Positions 10,541-21,490 of a stretch of DNA of 51,079 nt are shown one piece after another. Position numbers and translations under genes: made by a program. The DNA comes from Gnetum montanum. Lineage: Eukaryota; Streptophyta; Gnetopsida; Gnetales; Gnetaceae. A model generated the notes under the pieces. It saw only the letters and a program-made list of their open reading frames with translations. It was not told the DNA's origin and did not search any database. Within the stretch, counting starts at the first letter, position 1. Every line of letters starts with the position of its first letter. The stretch spans positions 66,300 through 117,378 of the forward strand of contig MNCI01005484.1 in NCBI GenBank assembly GCA_015680685.1, read 5' to 3'.

Positions 10541-12200
10541 AGCCAGTGCAACAACTACCTTAACAAATAGAACAACATGTTCAATTTTTTTGGATCTCCT
10601 CCTTCCAACTCAATCATGGGGAAGATGTCCATCCTTTCTAATTATTCATATGGATTCTCAATTTTTCTACTTTTTGTTTTCCACATTTTTTATTTTTTAA
10701 ATTATTTAATTTTACACCTTTTTGATTTTGAAAATTTTCCTATTTTTACACCTTTATTTTTTTTACATCATCATTAGTATGTGTGAACTATTCTTAAATA
10801 GATTACACTTTCTTGTATGTTTTTTTTTGTTTAAGTGTGGTTTTTAAATTTTTTCTACTGAAAGTGCTTTATTGCCAACAAGACACAAATTGCCATCATT
10901 GCTACTAATGATGGTTTGTGTTTAATTTTTTTTTATTAATGTATAGTTTATATTTTTGAATTTTTTTACCAATGACTCAGTCCTAGTTTCTTTTTCATGG
11001 TTACAGGTAGTGATGACATCCACCAATTCCACTAAATCCATGATTTTCTATGTTTTGGAAGTTTGAGGTCCCTTCCATTAAGGAAACTTTTAATCAACTA
11101 GTAACCTTGGTAGTTTTTAGAATTGGGAAAGATTCAAAGGTTTGAATAAGGTGTGGCTTCAAGGGGACTCAATAATCTTTATACTCTTTTAATTACTTAA
11201 GTTCTTGGATGTTTTTCATGAACTTCTTACCATTCCATTTCAACCACTTCAAGAAGTCAAATAAATTCTTTGCATGGTGTGGTTCCCATCCCAAAATTCA
11301 AAAAATAAAAATAACGAAAAAGAACAACATGATGGAAATTCAAAGAACACCTCTTAGACAAATAAATGGGCTACAAGCACTGGTTATGGAACTAGAAAGA
11401 CATGTTACCCATGCTTGAAGATCCTATCTAAATAAGGTCCTCTCTCACCTCCTATCTCTCTTTTCTCCTCTTTTTGGAATGGTGGTTGTGCGAACACTCT
11501 TATGTATCAAGGGGGTGGATCAATCTTAGAGTGAAAATGTGAAGTCATTGGATGTGGTTGATTTTGGTCTGAACTAAGGATGGATCTTCTTCAGTCATTT
11601 TAAACATGAAATCGATAAGGGACTTCTTATGATCTCAACTTGGAAATCCATTCCACCTTGTTCATCATCCATCACTGCTAGTCATAATTCACCTCGCTAC
11701 CAATGTCCATGTCTTTGATTTCTTGATTTGGTTGAATGTACTTAAATTCTTAAGTAGATACTTCTAGGTGGGTTCTAAACCTTCCTTACCATTAGTCACC
11801 TGTGGAGTCCGTAGGCTCCTTAGTTGAAGTTATGCAAGGGAAAACTAGGCATGTGCGTACTATGGGGAGGACCTACTTGCATATCTTTTGGTTGGAATGT
11901 TAAGCTCCTTAACCTTGACATTGTTGCAATCATGCCTTTCACATGCCTCATTATGCACCCTGCTATGTGTTGGTGTACAATCTTATAACATTCATTCTCT
12001 ACATTATTTTCTCTAATTTCTCAATTTTTTGAGCTCTAATTCCCTCTTCTACTATTTTTATTTCAATTATGGCTTTTTAGGCTTGCATTTGACTCTAATT
12101 TCATTCAAAAAATCCTTGTATTTTCAAGGTTCCAAAAAAGTCATATAAATTCAATAGTGGTCAATAACTACGTCGACTAGGCTTAGTAAATACAAAACAC
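10541..12200. other. E4 non-coding stretch between pol and ORF3
   Basis: T-rich sequence (especially 10660-10980) with only low-complexity open frames, such as the Phe/Leu/His-rich one at 10577-10777. No domain is recognised. E3 has a comparable non-coding stretch before its ORF3. Confidence 0.55.
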
Positions 12201-12260
12201 CTCATCGATAGGGCCCTATCAACTAGGCCCCATTGACACATGAGTAAAATACTATAAATA
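12201..12260 (+). promoter_or_regulatory. E4 candidate internal promoter
   Basis: The GC-rich motif series of the E4 LTR U3 recurs here: the 14-base string CAACTAGGCCCCAT at 12220-12233 is identical to 4559-4572 in the 5' LTR, and CTCATCGATAGGGCCC resembles CTCATTGACTAGGCCCC. TATAAATA follows at 12253-12260. ORF3 starts 460 bp downstream behind a predicted intron. E3 has the same arrangement with its own LTR motif. It could also be a fragment of an unrelated LTR. Confidence 0.5.
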
Positions 12261-12406
12261 CCACCAAATATTTTATGATTTTTTCAATTTCTTTCATAAT
12301 ACAAGGGGAGGTTTTGTCATTTTTAGAGCCCAAAACCTTCCCAAATCCGAAACCTTTTAACCATTTGTTCAAATCACTTTGTTCTTTGATCCTGTAGCTA
12401 CCAGAG

Positions 12407-12720
12407 GTAAGCTCTCAGCCATGGGGGCCAAAAATGTCCCATTTTTGACAAATTTTTTTTTGTTATTTCTCTAACTCCCACAAACTTTTAACTAGGAACC
12501 CAATTGTCAAACATCAAAATAGAATAAGTTAAACCCTTCCAACAAGCTTCAATAATAACTACAATAAATAATTAGTAAATAAATCATTAATTAATAAATA
12601 AAACATTCAATCTACCATGGTCCAATTTTATTCAAAGTATAACCAACTAATGGAAAAGGTGTTTAAGAATCTAAAGTTTTACATTATATCTACTAATCTG
12701 TGGATGTGTTGTGACCATAG
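12407..12720 (+). other. E4 predicted intron before ORF3
   Basis: The donor CCAGAG/GTAAGC (intron starts 12407), a TACTAAT branch-point match at 12691-12697 and the acceptor GACCATAG at 12713-12720 define 314 bp. The ORF3 ATG is the first codon after the acceptor. The homologous E3 region gives a 309-bp intron with the same layout. This is predicted from splice consensus only. Confidence 0.5.
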
Positions 12721-12755
12721 ATGGAACCAAAGGGAAACCATCCCTAGGAAGTAGA
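12721..12755 (+). pseudogene. E4 ORF3, 5' piece (split by E2)
   Basis: The first 11 full codons of ORF3, starting ATG at 12721 (MEPKGNHP, then a stop), resemble the E3 start MAPKRG at 34525. E2 is inserted here; the last five bases GTAGA are one arm of its target duplication. The rest of the gene resumes at 39041. Confidence 0.65.
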
Positions 12756-14473
12756 TGTAACAACCAAAAAAATTGGTAGTTGGAACACTGAGGGATCTAT
12801 GAGTGCATAGCCTAACACTAAGTTCATGTGAGGACTTGCTAGAGATGGAGATGGGATGTCTTGAATGACCTTGTCAATCAAATAGGGACTTACCAAATGC
12901 AACTGGGGTGTAGTGTAGTTAGCTATGATGCTAATGCAAAATGATGTTAAGTGTTTATGTGGTATCAATGGTGTCAATGAGGTTAAGCATAGTCAAGTTT
13001 TTGCTAAAAAACAAAGGTTCCAACATGCAAGGACCACTGCCCAAGTGTAGCTATGAAATAAAATGGTAAGAAATGCAAGTAAAATGCTGAAAAAATACAA
13101 GTAAAATGCTAAAAATGCAAAGGAAGGAAGAGAGAAATAGAACACCACCCCAAGTGAGGTTAAGTGTAGTTAACTCCAAAAGGGGTGAGAAGGTACATAG
13201 TGTATAATAGGCACAGTGGAGAAAGTAGTCATAGTCTCAAGGGTGTATGGCCATAAAGCCTAACATAATGTTATGGTGTCTATGCCTACTAGGTTGGAAA
13301 CTACAGTGTCTTATGGTAAGCTATGGTGGTTTCCAACTTTGTCAATATGCCTCTGGTTCTCTCCCAAGCACTCAAGTTTGCCAAGTCTTTGGTTTGCCAA
13401 TTTGGGGATTCTCAAATTCACCAACCTACTCCAAATTTACCAACCCTTAAAATGTTGAGGACAAGGGTATTTACAGGGCTAGGTTTAGCATGGAATGCAG
13501 AGGGACTTCCACGTGGCAAAGGGAATGGTTGGGACTAAACTATCATGAAACTACAGTTCCAAAAAAGGCTAGTGGTGTTGTGCTCTATTGTACTCTACCA
13601 AACTCTATGAGACTAAGAGACTGTGACTACACTACCAACGACATGTGTGTGTGTTGAGAGGACTGCAATGTACCTAAAAAAATGTAACTTTGAAGACTAT
13701 TCTCTAGGACTATGCTCTCCACTATCTTGTGTGGGGTAAAGAGTAGTTACAATTTTTGAGATAAAAGAAATACAAAAAAGATGCATCTTGCTAACTATTC
13801 TTGCTAGAGGTGAGCTAAATGCTGGTGTTGCATTGTGGAGGCCATTGGAGGCTGTTTTGGCTAACTACACTTGACTATGCTCTAGACTAAAGGAGAGCAT
13901 AGTCCTACACTTAGAAAAATTTTGCAAAATGACTATGTTGACTAGGCTCTCCATAGAAGGTTAACTATACTCTTGACTAGGGGTGAGTGTAGTCCTAACA
14001 CTTGTAAAAACTTGTAGAAACTGACTTCTAGTTGACTACGCTTGAATATGCTCTAGGCTAGTGGAGAGTGTAGTGTCAACACTTGGAAAAATCTACAAAA
14101 ATTATGCCTTTGTGCTAACTACACTTAACTACACTCTGGGGTAGTGGAGAGCATAGTCTCAACACTTAGAAAATTTTACAGTAGTAAACTTAACACTTAT
14201 AAAAATTTGCAGAACTAGCCTTTGTATTGACTACACTCTGCATGAGGCTGACGATGCTCTAGGGCAATGGAGAGCATAGTCTCAACACTTAGAAAATTTT
14301 ACAAAAACTAGGCCTTCATGCTAACTATGCTCTGCATGAGAGGCTAACTACACTTTGGGGTAGTAAAAAGCATAGTCTCAACACTTAGTAAAAATTTGCA
14401 GAAAGTGGCCTGGTGTTGACACTTAGATAAATTTGTAGTCGAGATGCTATAGTCCAAATTTGGTGGAATTTCA
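12756..14473 (-). mobile_element. E2 3' LTR
   Basis: It starts (plus left edge) TGTAACAACC and ends GGAATTTCA, so on the element strand it runs TGAAATTCC...TTACA. It aligns with 28678-29344 plus 38186-39035. About 245 bp (roughly 13386-13630) are missing from the other copy at the E3 junction. A TATA-like TGTAAATA (minus, near 13466) is a mutated form of the TATAAATA seen in E1. The U3 carries six dyads (separate entry). Confidence 0.85.
13874..14376 (-). repeat. Array of six 10+10+10 dyads in the E2 U3
   Basis: Six 30-bp units start at 13874, 13964, 14045, 14128, 14251 and 14347. Each has a 10-base left arm like ACTATGCTCT, a 10-base spacer like GGGGTAGTGG, and a 10-base right arm like AGAGCATAGT. 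The arms of the first unit are perfect complements. The last has ACTACACTTT with AAAGCATAGT, changes in both arms. In the element-sense RNA many arm mismatches become G-U pairs. The sequence between units also repeats loosely (CACTTAGAAAATTTTGCAAA). Confidence 0.85.
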
Positions 14474-14486
14474 TTGGCCCCTCTTT
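14474..14486 (-). promoter_or_regulatory. E2 polypurine tract
   Basis: On the minus strand AAAGAGGGGCCAA lies directly before the 3' LTR start TGAAATTCC. A PPT primes plus-strand DNA synthesis in LTR elements. Confidence 0.7.
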
Positions 14487-15440
14487 GTTAACATCTAGAA
14501 GAGTGGCCCAAGAGACATTGACAAAGAATGAAAAAACACCATAGTAAGCTAGGCTTGGTGCCAACATCACTCTTCAATGCAAGATCAGATGCTACACTAT
14601 GCTCAAGAGTGTTGTCGATAGTGATATGTTGGAAGTAAAAGTTGTAGGTAATGTGCTATGGATAAAAGGGGAAATTTCATGCAAAAATGGTGTTATGATG
14701 TAGAAACATCATAGTTGATAGTGACCATAGCACTAGAATGGCTTACCTTTGAAAATGTTGACCTCTCGTTAGAGTGCTCATGAGAGAGTAAGTGTGAATT
14801 TAGGGTTGAGCCAATTGTGAAATTGTTTCATTACTAGGTTTCTTAAGGATGTGATTTTCTCACATTGCTCTTTTTTTTAATGCTTTTGTGCTATTTTGCC
14901 TTTTCTTTTTGCTTTTTTGAATTCTTACTATAGAGTAAGATGCTTCCTATCAAGTGAATTGTATGTCACTACATGGGCTTCCCTTCACCATTGGAAAAAT
15001 GACATGGTGTCTATATGATAGGTGTTTCCTTCCCAAGATGACTAATGTTACATTCGCATGGGCTTTGACTAGTCAACAAAGGCTTCCCATGGGATAACTT
15101 ATGTTACATCTACCTTGGGAAGCTTGGTGTGTTATGTGATATGTGAAGAGGGTGTCGTGTGGTCATAGCTCATGAGCATTAAGGGATTGTAATCTTGGCT
15201 ATGTAAGGAATGAGAGAGTATTAGAATGTGGGAGTTGATGTGGGTAGGCTATGACAGGATAGCAGAGAATGTGCACTCTTGAGAGGCTTAACTAGTCTAA
15301 TCATGCACATCTCAATGCTATGACAATTTGCTACTATGATGAGATGCATCTTTGCATGACGACCTAGGATGTCATCCTATAAACACAACTTAGAGAAAAC
15401 AAGAAAATCATATAAGGCAAAGAAAATGTTAATTAATTAC
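14487..15440. other. E2 3' non-coding region, part 1
   Basis: No domain or long open frame is visible on either strand. The sequence lies between the PPT and the tandem-repeat zone. Confidence 0.5.
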
Positions 15441-15442
15441 AA

Positions 15443-15715
15443 GGGGGTGATGATGCTACAAATGCTCCAAAGGCTACACCCATGACAAGTGCTTAAGAGA
15501 ATAGCAAAATGGTGGGAGGCGAAGATGTTGCAAGTGCTCCAAAGGATGCACCGGTGGCAAGAGCTCAAAAAATTAGTAAAATGGTGGGGGGCCATGATGT
15601 TATAAGTGCTCCCAAGGCTGCATCAGTGACCAATGCTTAAAAAATAGTAAAATTTTAGGGGATAGTAATTCTACCAATGCTCCAAAGGTTGTGCCCACTA
15701 TAGGTGCTCCATTCT
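15443..15715. repeat. About 72-bp tandem repeat, four units, coding-like on the plus strand
   Basis: Four units of about 72 bp each contain a core such as GATGTTGCAAGTGCTCCAAA. Read on the plus strand they give a 24-residue repeat of the type GGEDVASAPKDAPVARAQKI followed by SKMV, nearly free of stops in the second unit. The element genes lie on the minus strand, so the frame is antisense to E2. The array ends just before an assembly gap and may be longer in reality. Confidence 0.7.
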
Positions 15716-15753
15716 ATGATTGTAGTATCTCTACCTGTGTGGTGTTGAAAAGA

Positions 15754-15813
15754 NNNNNNNNNNNNNNNNNNNNNNNNNNNNNNNNNNNNNNNNNNNNNNN
15801 NNNNNNNNNNNNN
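15754..15813. other. Assembly gap (60 N)
   Basis: A run of 60 undetermined bases. It separates two tandem-repeat zones of E2, so its real size is uncertain. Single N bases also occur at 32668, 45642, 46024 and 50612. Confidence 0.98.
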
Positions 15814-15879
15814 ATTTATACTTGCTAGCTTGATTGAATAATTATGAATGGCTAATCACAAACCTAGTTTAAGGTCTTG

Positions 15880-16880
15880 GTAGATCATAGCCCTACTAGT
15901 TTAAGGTCCTAGTAGACCATGGTGTGTTGGTTTATAGTCCTAGAAAACTATTGTGTGCTAGTTTAACATCATAATGGATGAATGTTATGCTAGTTTAACA
16001 TCATAGTAGATGAATGGTGTGGATGCCAATTTAACATCATAGCAGATGAATGTTGTGCAAGTTTAGCATCATAGTAAATTTGCTATGCTAGTTTAACATC
16101 ATAGTAGACTAGCTATTATGCTAGTTTAATGTCATGACCCAAGGATGAATGTTGTGCCAGTTTAGCATCATAGGGGACATGCTACACCAGTTTAACATTA
16201 TAGTGGATGAGTGCTTACCACATTGAATTGATGTATGGCACTACATGCTAGGCATAATATGGCTTCAATTATGAATGGTTCACTAGATTGGCCTATCATG
16301 TTCCTACAAAAATAACTAGAAAAACTTCAAGTGACACTTGTTTCAATAAAGTAAATGAACACATGTAGATGAAGAAAAAGCCATAAGATGAAATTTTTCT
16401 AAGTATGCATGAAAGCTATTAAGGAAGGTAAACATGTTTTTAATATTTTTAAGCCTCGATAGGCCATGCGCATTACTAGTTTAAGGTCATGGTAGGACAC
16501 AGGGATAGAAATGGAGCAATAGTTTTAGGTCATTCTAGGCTGTTGTGGTGGTAGTAAAAGCATTGCCAATTTTAGGCTGTAGTAGGTTGAGGCTACTAGT
16601 TAAAGTTATTTCGGGCCATAGTGATAGTTTCAAGTCATTCCAGGCCATGGATTAATAATTTAGGGCCATTTGGAACTACAACATCTGGATTAACAATGGT
16701 AGATTAAGGCCAATCTAGGCCCCCTGTTGCTAGTTTAAGGCCATGGCAGACTACACATCACAAGTTTTAGGCCATGGTAGCCACACATTGCTAGTTTAAG
16801 GCCATGATGGACTAGGTAGACTACTAGTTTAAGGCCATTTGAGCCATGCCATTACTAGTTTAGGGCCATGGTGGGCTATC
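15880..16880. repeat. Degenerate 35-50 bp tandem repeats in E2
   Basis: The block GCTAGTTTAACATCATAGTA recurs at roughly 35-45 bp intervals from 15950 to 16200. A related form, CTAGTTTAAGGCCATGGTAG, recurs from 16450 to 16870. A short version (about three units) sits at the same position in E1 (20225-20310). It therefore belongs to the 3' non-coding region of this element group. Confidence 0.75.
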
Positions 16881-17149
16881 TATTGCTAACTCTTACTTTT
16901 GTAATTTTAGTTTTTATGATTTTTGTGCATTTTGATGATTTTTTATGCATGAAAGAAAATGCATTAAAGAAACAATGGAAGAAATGTAAATTAAGCTACT
17001 GAATGTGTAGGCAATGTAGATGGTAAGCTAAGTGATTAAGCTAAATGCAAATAATATGCTAAAGTGCTAATGCGGTGTAAGTGAGAAGCAGGATGCAGGG
17101 TGCATGGAAGTGAATAGCAGGTAGGTTTCTAGTGCACTTTTGGACTAAG
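16881..17149. other. E2 3' non-coding region, part 2
   Basis: AT-rich stretch with a T-rich block at 16900-16950, matching the position of 20310-20520 in E1. No gene is seen. Confidence 0.5.
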
Positions 17150-18615
17150 AAGGCACCTTATTGATGCAGGTTCTTCCTAATCCAATGTGGGTTAGGAGGT
17201 GTGTAGGGCCTAGATTACACTATTGGGTAGTCTCCCTAACCTTCATTCATTATGTTAAAGGGTAATTCTACCCACAGAGCATCCTCTTGAAGGTCAGTGG
17301 TTTCTATTGCCTCTTTAGGTATGTTAACCTCGTGTTTCGTTTCTGCCAAAGGTGTATCATCAAGAAAATCAACATTTGACCATTGATCCATGTTTATATT
17401 GTTGATAGTTTGAAGGGCAGCATTATCATCATGGATGATAACTTCACCACCTTCATATGGAAGGTAGATTTCTTGGTGGATTGGGGAGGAGATAGCCCGT
17501 AGCTAGGCCAGCCAAGGCCTACCTAATATTAGGTTAAATCTTGGCATCTTCTCTATCACGATGAATTTGGCGGTGATGGGAAATTACTCCCCTACCATGA
17601 AGGCTATGGTTACTATGCCCTTAATAGTGATGCATGATCCATTGAAGGATTTCATGTGATTTTTGTTGGCTTGATTTGGTCTATGATGCCTAGGTTGTTG
17701 ATGAAGATGTATGGTATTACATTTTTTGTTGCACCAACATTGACATGCATCCTCCAAATCTTGCATTTCCTGATACATATGGTGATGAACATGGGGGCTA
17801 TTATGACCTTCCCTTTCTTGGGGTCAACCTTAATTACCTCATCACAAAATGCAAGGGGTGTGGAGCTTGATTCCTATGACACAAGAGGCAACATCATAAT
17901 GTGTATGTTATTCCCATTTTCTAGGATGTCCTCTATGATAGGAATGGAGGTCAGCATTTGCACTAGCACTTCGTAGTGGGTAAATGAGGCCATGATTAGG
18001 TCATATAGGCTCAATGTTGTATTTTTTTTCTTGAATGATTGTTTAACTTGGGCTAATGCATTCACAAAGTATTTTCCATCAGCTATTTTGTTAGCCTTGA
18101 CCTCCTTCATAGGACCTAAGAGACGAATCTCTTACAAAGGGGACTTGGGCTTTGCTTGCTTCACCTACTTGGGGGCCTTAGTACTTGGTTGTAGTTTGTT
18201 AGTTGTGGCCTTTTCAGTTGCTTTGGCCATAGGGACTATAGAGATAGGGACTGGCTTGGGTGAACCAAGCTTTCTTTGGTCTCATTATTGCCTAGACATT
18301 TTGTTGGGCCTTTTCCATTGCCATCTAGTGGATCTACCCATGTTGCTAGTGGGGTCAACCCTTGGATGAGAAGGGGCCAATGCATTGCCCATTATCGAGC
18401 TTTGGGTAGGTGAGGGGCGAGCATGTTGTGGCATCCTAATGACAAATGGTGACTAAGAAATTATTGTTGTGATATGCTATGGGACCTTAACCACGAAGGA
18501 TGTTGTGGGTGCTTGAGGTCACGCTTTGATGATGAAGAGGGGCCTCAAACTCATGGAGGCTGAGGGAAACCTTGCACTACTAGAAGGCACTTGAACCACA
18601 AAAGGCTACTACACT
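17150..18615 (-). pseudogene. E2 gag tail and aspartic protease
   Basis: Reading minus, the piece 18110-17874 holds LAQVKQSFKKKNTTLSLYDL and a LVQMLTSI block, shared with E1 (21470-21231) as LAQVKQALKQKYTTLSLYDL. The retropepsin-like region follows to about 17500, with FNLILGRPWLA near 17530, the block ending the Gypsy protease fold. Then come SSPIHQEIYLPYEGGEVIIH and EDALWVELPFNIMNEG, the C-terminus shared with E1. The first half of the protease is frameshifted and the active-site Asp is not clearly preserved. Upstream coding continues at 26295, on the other side of E1. Plus-strand open frames here are shadows. Confidence 0.8.
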
Positions 18616-18620
18616 AGTTT
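18616..18620. repeat. Left target duplication of E1 (AGTTT)
   Basis: AGTTT directly precedes the LTR end TGTAGCAACT. The partner is AGTTA at 26290-26294. Coding similarity of E2 resumes directly beyond both. Confidence 0.75.
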
Positions 18621-20212
18621 TGTAGCAACTTAAAATGTTAGTAGTTGGAATAGTCATCTCAAGGGGTCCAAGGTCATGGTATAGCCCTAACCCTTCCCCC
18701 ATCCAAAGGATCATCATTAGAGGAAAAAATGAAGGTAGAGCGCATGGGATGGTCTTGTCGATTGAACCAGAACTTATGGAGTGTTTTGACGAATGGGTGC
18801 TAGAGGGTTGCACGGTGTCTTTGGTGGTATCAGGGCCAACTAAGCCTAATCATAGTAGGGTTTCCCAGTGCAAAAATATAATGCAAACATGCAAATATGT
18901 GCAAAGTAGCAAAAAAATGCAAGTGCAATGCTAAATGCTGAAGAAAATGCTTAAAACTATAAAGCAATTTAAGAGAGGAAGAAGAGCATCACCCCAAAGG
19001 GGGGGAGTGTAGCAACTGCAAAGAGAAGGTGAGAAGGTATGTAGTGTATAGATAGGCATAGTAGGTAGCGTAGTCATAGTCTCTAGAATGTCCAGTTTAT
19101 GAAAATTGACATTCATCAAAATTTCTGTGCCCACTGGGTTGGCTATCATAGTGTCTTATAGGTTGTAGTGTGCTATGGTGTTGCGATGTTGCAGTGTTGC
19201 AATGTTGCTAAGGTGTTGAGTGATTGAATTTTTTATTTTTCCAACTAAATGCTTTAGAATTACAAACACTAAATGAAATTTCCAACCCCTTAAATGTGAG
19301 ATGTAGGGATATTTATAACACTAGGGTTGACATAAAGTGTAGATCAGGCACCACATGACAAAGGGGTAGTTGGGACTACATTGATCCCAGCTATGCTCCC
19401 ATTAAAGCAATTAGTGCTATGCTCTAGTATGCTTCAATGGATCCCAAGAGGCTACTAGACTATGAATACACTACAAATATTGCATGTGCCAAAGCTAAAA
19501 AGACTACAATGTACCTATAAATAGTGCAAAATAGTGCAATATAGAGGCTACACTATGAGACTATGCACTCGCCTCTTTTGAGTGGGGTCAAGCATAGGTA
19601 AAATTTGGTGACAAGTGGGATGTGCAAAGAGAAATGAAAATTGCTAATCCTACTTGTTCGAGAAGTGATGGAGCTAAGATGAAAGCCTGTCCTAAGCTCT
19701 AGAAGTTTTTGGAGGATGTATTTCATGGCTATGCTAGCTACACTCTGGAGCGTAGCCCAACAATAAGGTAAATTTTACAAAAATTAAAGTATAGTGTTAG
19801 ATATGCTCTAGAGTGTAGTAGGAAAATTCAAAGCATAGCATTGATACTTAGAAATTGGAAAAACTTGTAGTCCTCATCTAGGCTACGTTGGCTATGATCT
19901 AGAACATAGCAGGAGGGGTAGCTTCAAGAGTTAGAAAATCTACCAAAATGTTTCTTCCATGTTGAGCTAGCTTGATAACTCTTGGCTTGACACTTAAGCA
20001 AACTATTCACTTAATTGCATGCTACATTGACTATGCTCTACAGTGCAACAGGGAGAATGGAAGCATAGGATAACACTTAGAAAAAGTTTTGCAGCTATTG
20101 TCAGTACTTAGAAAATTTTGCAAACCTGGCTCTATGTTGCATGTTACATTGACCACTCTCTAGAGCATAGCAATAGTTTTGGGACACTCTAGAAAATTGT
20201 GACAAAAGAAAA
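18621..20212 (-). mobile_element. E1 3' LTR (U3 end missing)
   Basis: It aligns with 24633-26210. A TATAAATA box on the minus strand lies at 19317-19310. Dyads at 19737, 19800, 19891, 20030 and 20152 correspond to those of the 5' LTR. Similarity stops at about 20212, so the last ~75 bp (the U3 start with the terminal TGAAAC) and the PPT are lost or diverged. Confidence 0.8.
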
Positions 20213-20520
20213 GGGGTTGTTAGTTTTAGGCTATAGTGGGTCGTATGCTAGTTTAAGGCCTTTCTACACCATGACAATGCAAGGATGGTAGCCAGTTTTA
20301 GGCCATGGTAGCCCATATATATTTTTTGAAATTTTAAATTTTATGATTGTTATGTATTTTAGTGTTTTTTAATGTATAAGAAAACTAAATGAAAATTCAT
20401 AAATAAAAATATTGCATGTGTAATAAAAAAATGATGTAAAACATAAGGAACCATGTGAAATGTAACTACACAAGCAAAAGGTAAATAGGGCATGTGAAGA
20501 TTAGGGGCAAGTAGGCACCT
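20213..20520. other. E1 3' non-coding region
   Basis: It contains about three units of the CTAGTTTAAGGCC-type repeat (20225-20310), then an AT-rich stretch. No gene is seen. Confidence 0.55.
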
Positions 20521-21490
20521 AGTACCTGTTAGACTAAGGGGAAACCTAGTCTTGTAATTGCTTCCTAACTTGATGTGGGTTAAGAAGTGCATAGGGTCTA
20601 GGTAGCATGAGGTGATATTCACCTAGACCTTCGTCCATGATGTTGAAGGGCAACTCCACCCAGAGAGCTTCGTTAAGGAGGTCATCAATTTCTTTTAGTT
20701 TCTCTAGTGGGTCTATCGGACAAGGTTGATCCTCATCCTTCATGGATGATGTTGTTGATGGTCGAAGGGGTTGCATTATTACCATGTATGATGACTTCTC
20801 CACCTTCATATAGAAGGTGGATCTCTTGGTGGATGGATGAGGAGACTACCTACAATTGGGCTAGTCATGGCCTTCCTAGGATCAGATTGAACCCAAGCAT
20901 CTCCTCAATGATAATGAATTCAATTGTTGTGGGGAACGGATCCCCTACCATGAAATCTATGATGATTTTTTCCCTTACAACAACACATGGCCCATTAAAG
21001 GACTTTAGACATGTTGTCTTTCTGGGTTTATTTTGGTTGGCGAGATCATGCTTGTTGACAACTAGAAATGGGATGACATTAGTTGCCACCCCATCATTAA
21101 CATGCATCTTGTGAATCTTGCATTTCCCTACATGAATTGTTATGAATGTTGGCATGGTGGTGACCTGATCATTTTCAGGATCAACCTTGATCACCTTGTT
21201 AGGAAATAGTAGGGGCATTGAGCCCAATTCTTATGGTGTAGGAGGAAGCATCATAGCATGGATGGCCGGTTCATCTATTAGGATGTACGTCTTAATAGAA
21301 ATAGAGGTTAACATGTGAACTAGTGCTTTACGGTGAGTAAAGTAGGTCATGACCAAGTCATACAGGCTCAAGGTTGTGTATTTTTGTTTCAGAGCCTGTT
21401 TGACTTGTGCCAATGTGTCTAAGAAATCCTTACTACTCTTTGTTGCTTTTTTGGCCTTCATCTCCTCCATGTGGTCTAAGAGATAGATCT
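20521..21490 (-). pseudogene. E1 gag tail and aspartic protease
   Basis: The minus ORF 21470-21231 (LAQVKQALKQKYTTLSLYDL) is the conserved block before the protease. The minus ORF 21227-20865 (120 codons) contains the retropepsin start KMHVNDGVATNVIPFLVV, where the family has VDGGAS.N..P, and ends MLGFNLILGRP, continuing past a stop to SSSIHQEIHL. A frame change leads to the minus ORF 20809-20546, with EALWVELPFNIMDEG. The active-site motif is NDG instead of D-S/G-G, so activity is doubtful. Among the E1/E2 pair this is the best-preserved protease. It would have processed Gag; the partner polymerase had to come from another element. Confidence 0.82.

Noticed and set aside
10577-10777. Phe/Leu/His-rich 66-codon frame as a small membrane protein
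   Set aside because: It is translated T-rich low-complexity sequence between pol and ORF3.
13247-13538. Three overlapping plus-strand short frames, and similar ones at 29181-29385
   Set aside because: They are coincident frames of the same LTR in two copies; their recurrence reflects the repeat, not a gene.
15754-15813. N run as a biological boundary
   Set aside because: A 60-N block is an assembly placeholder between two repeat zones.
15880-16880. Regularly spaced repeats as a CRISPR array
   Set aside because: The units are degenerate, have no constant spacers and no cas genes, and lie in a plant retrotransposon.
17656-18369. Plus-strand open frames of 106 and 125 codons
   Set aside because: They lie antisense to the gag-tail/protease region of E2, whose minus-strand blocks match E1. 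The plus frames have no family resemblance.
20707-21114. Plus-strand 135-codon open frame
   Set aside because: It is antisense to the E1 protease, where the minus strand gives ILGRP and the shared family blocks.
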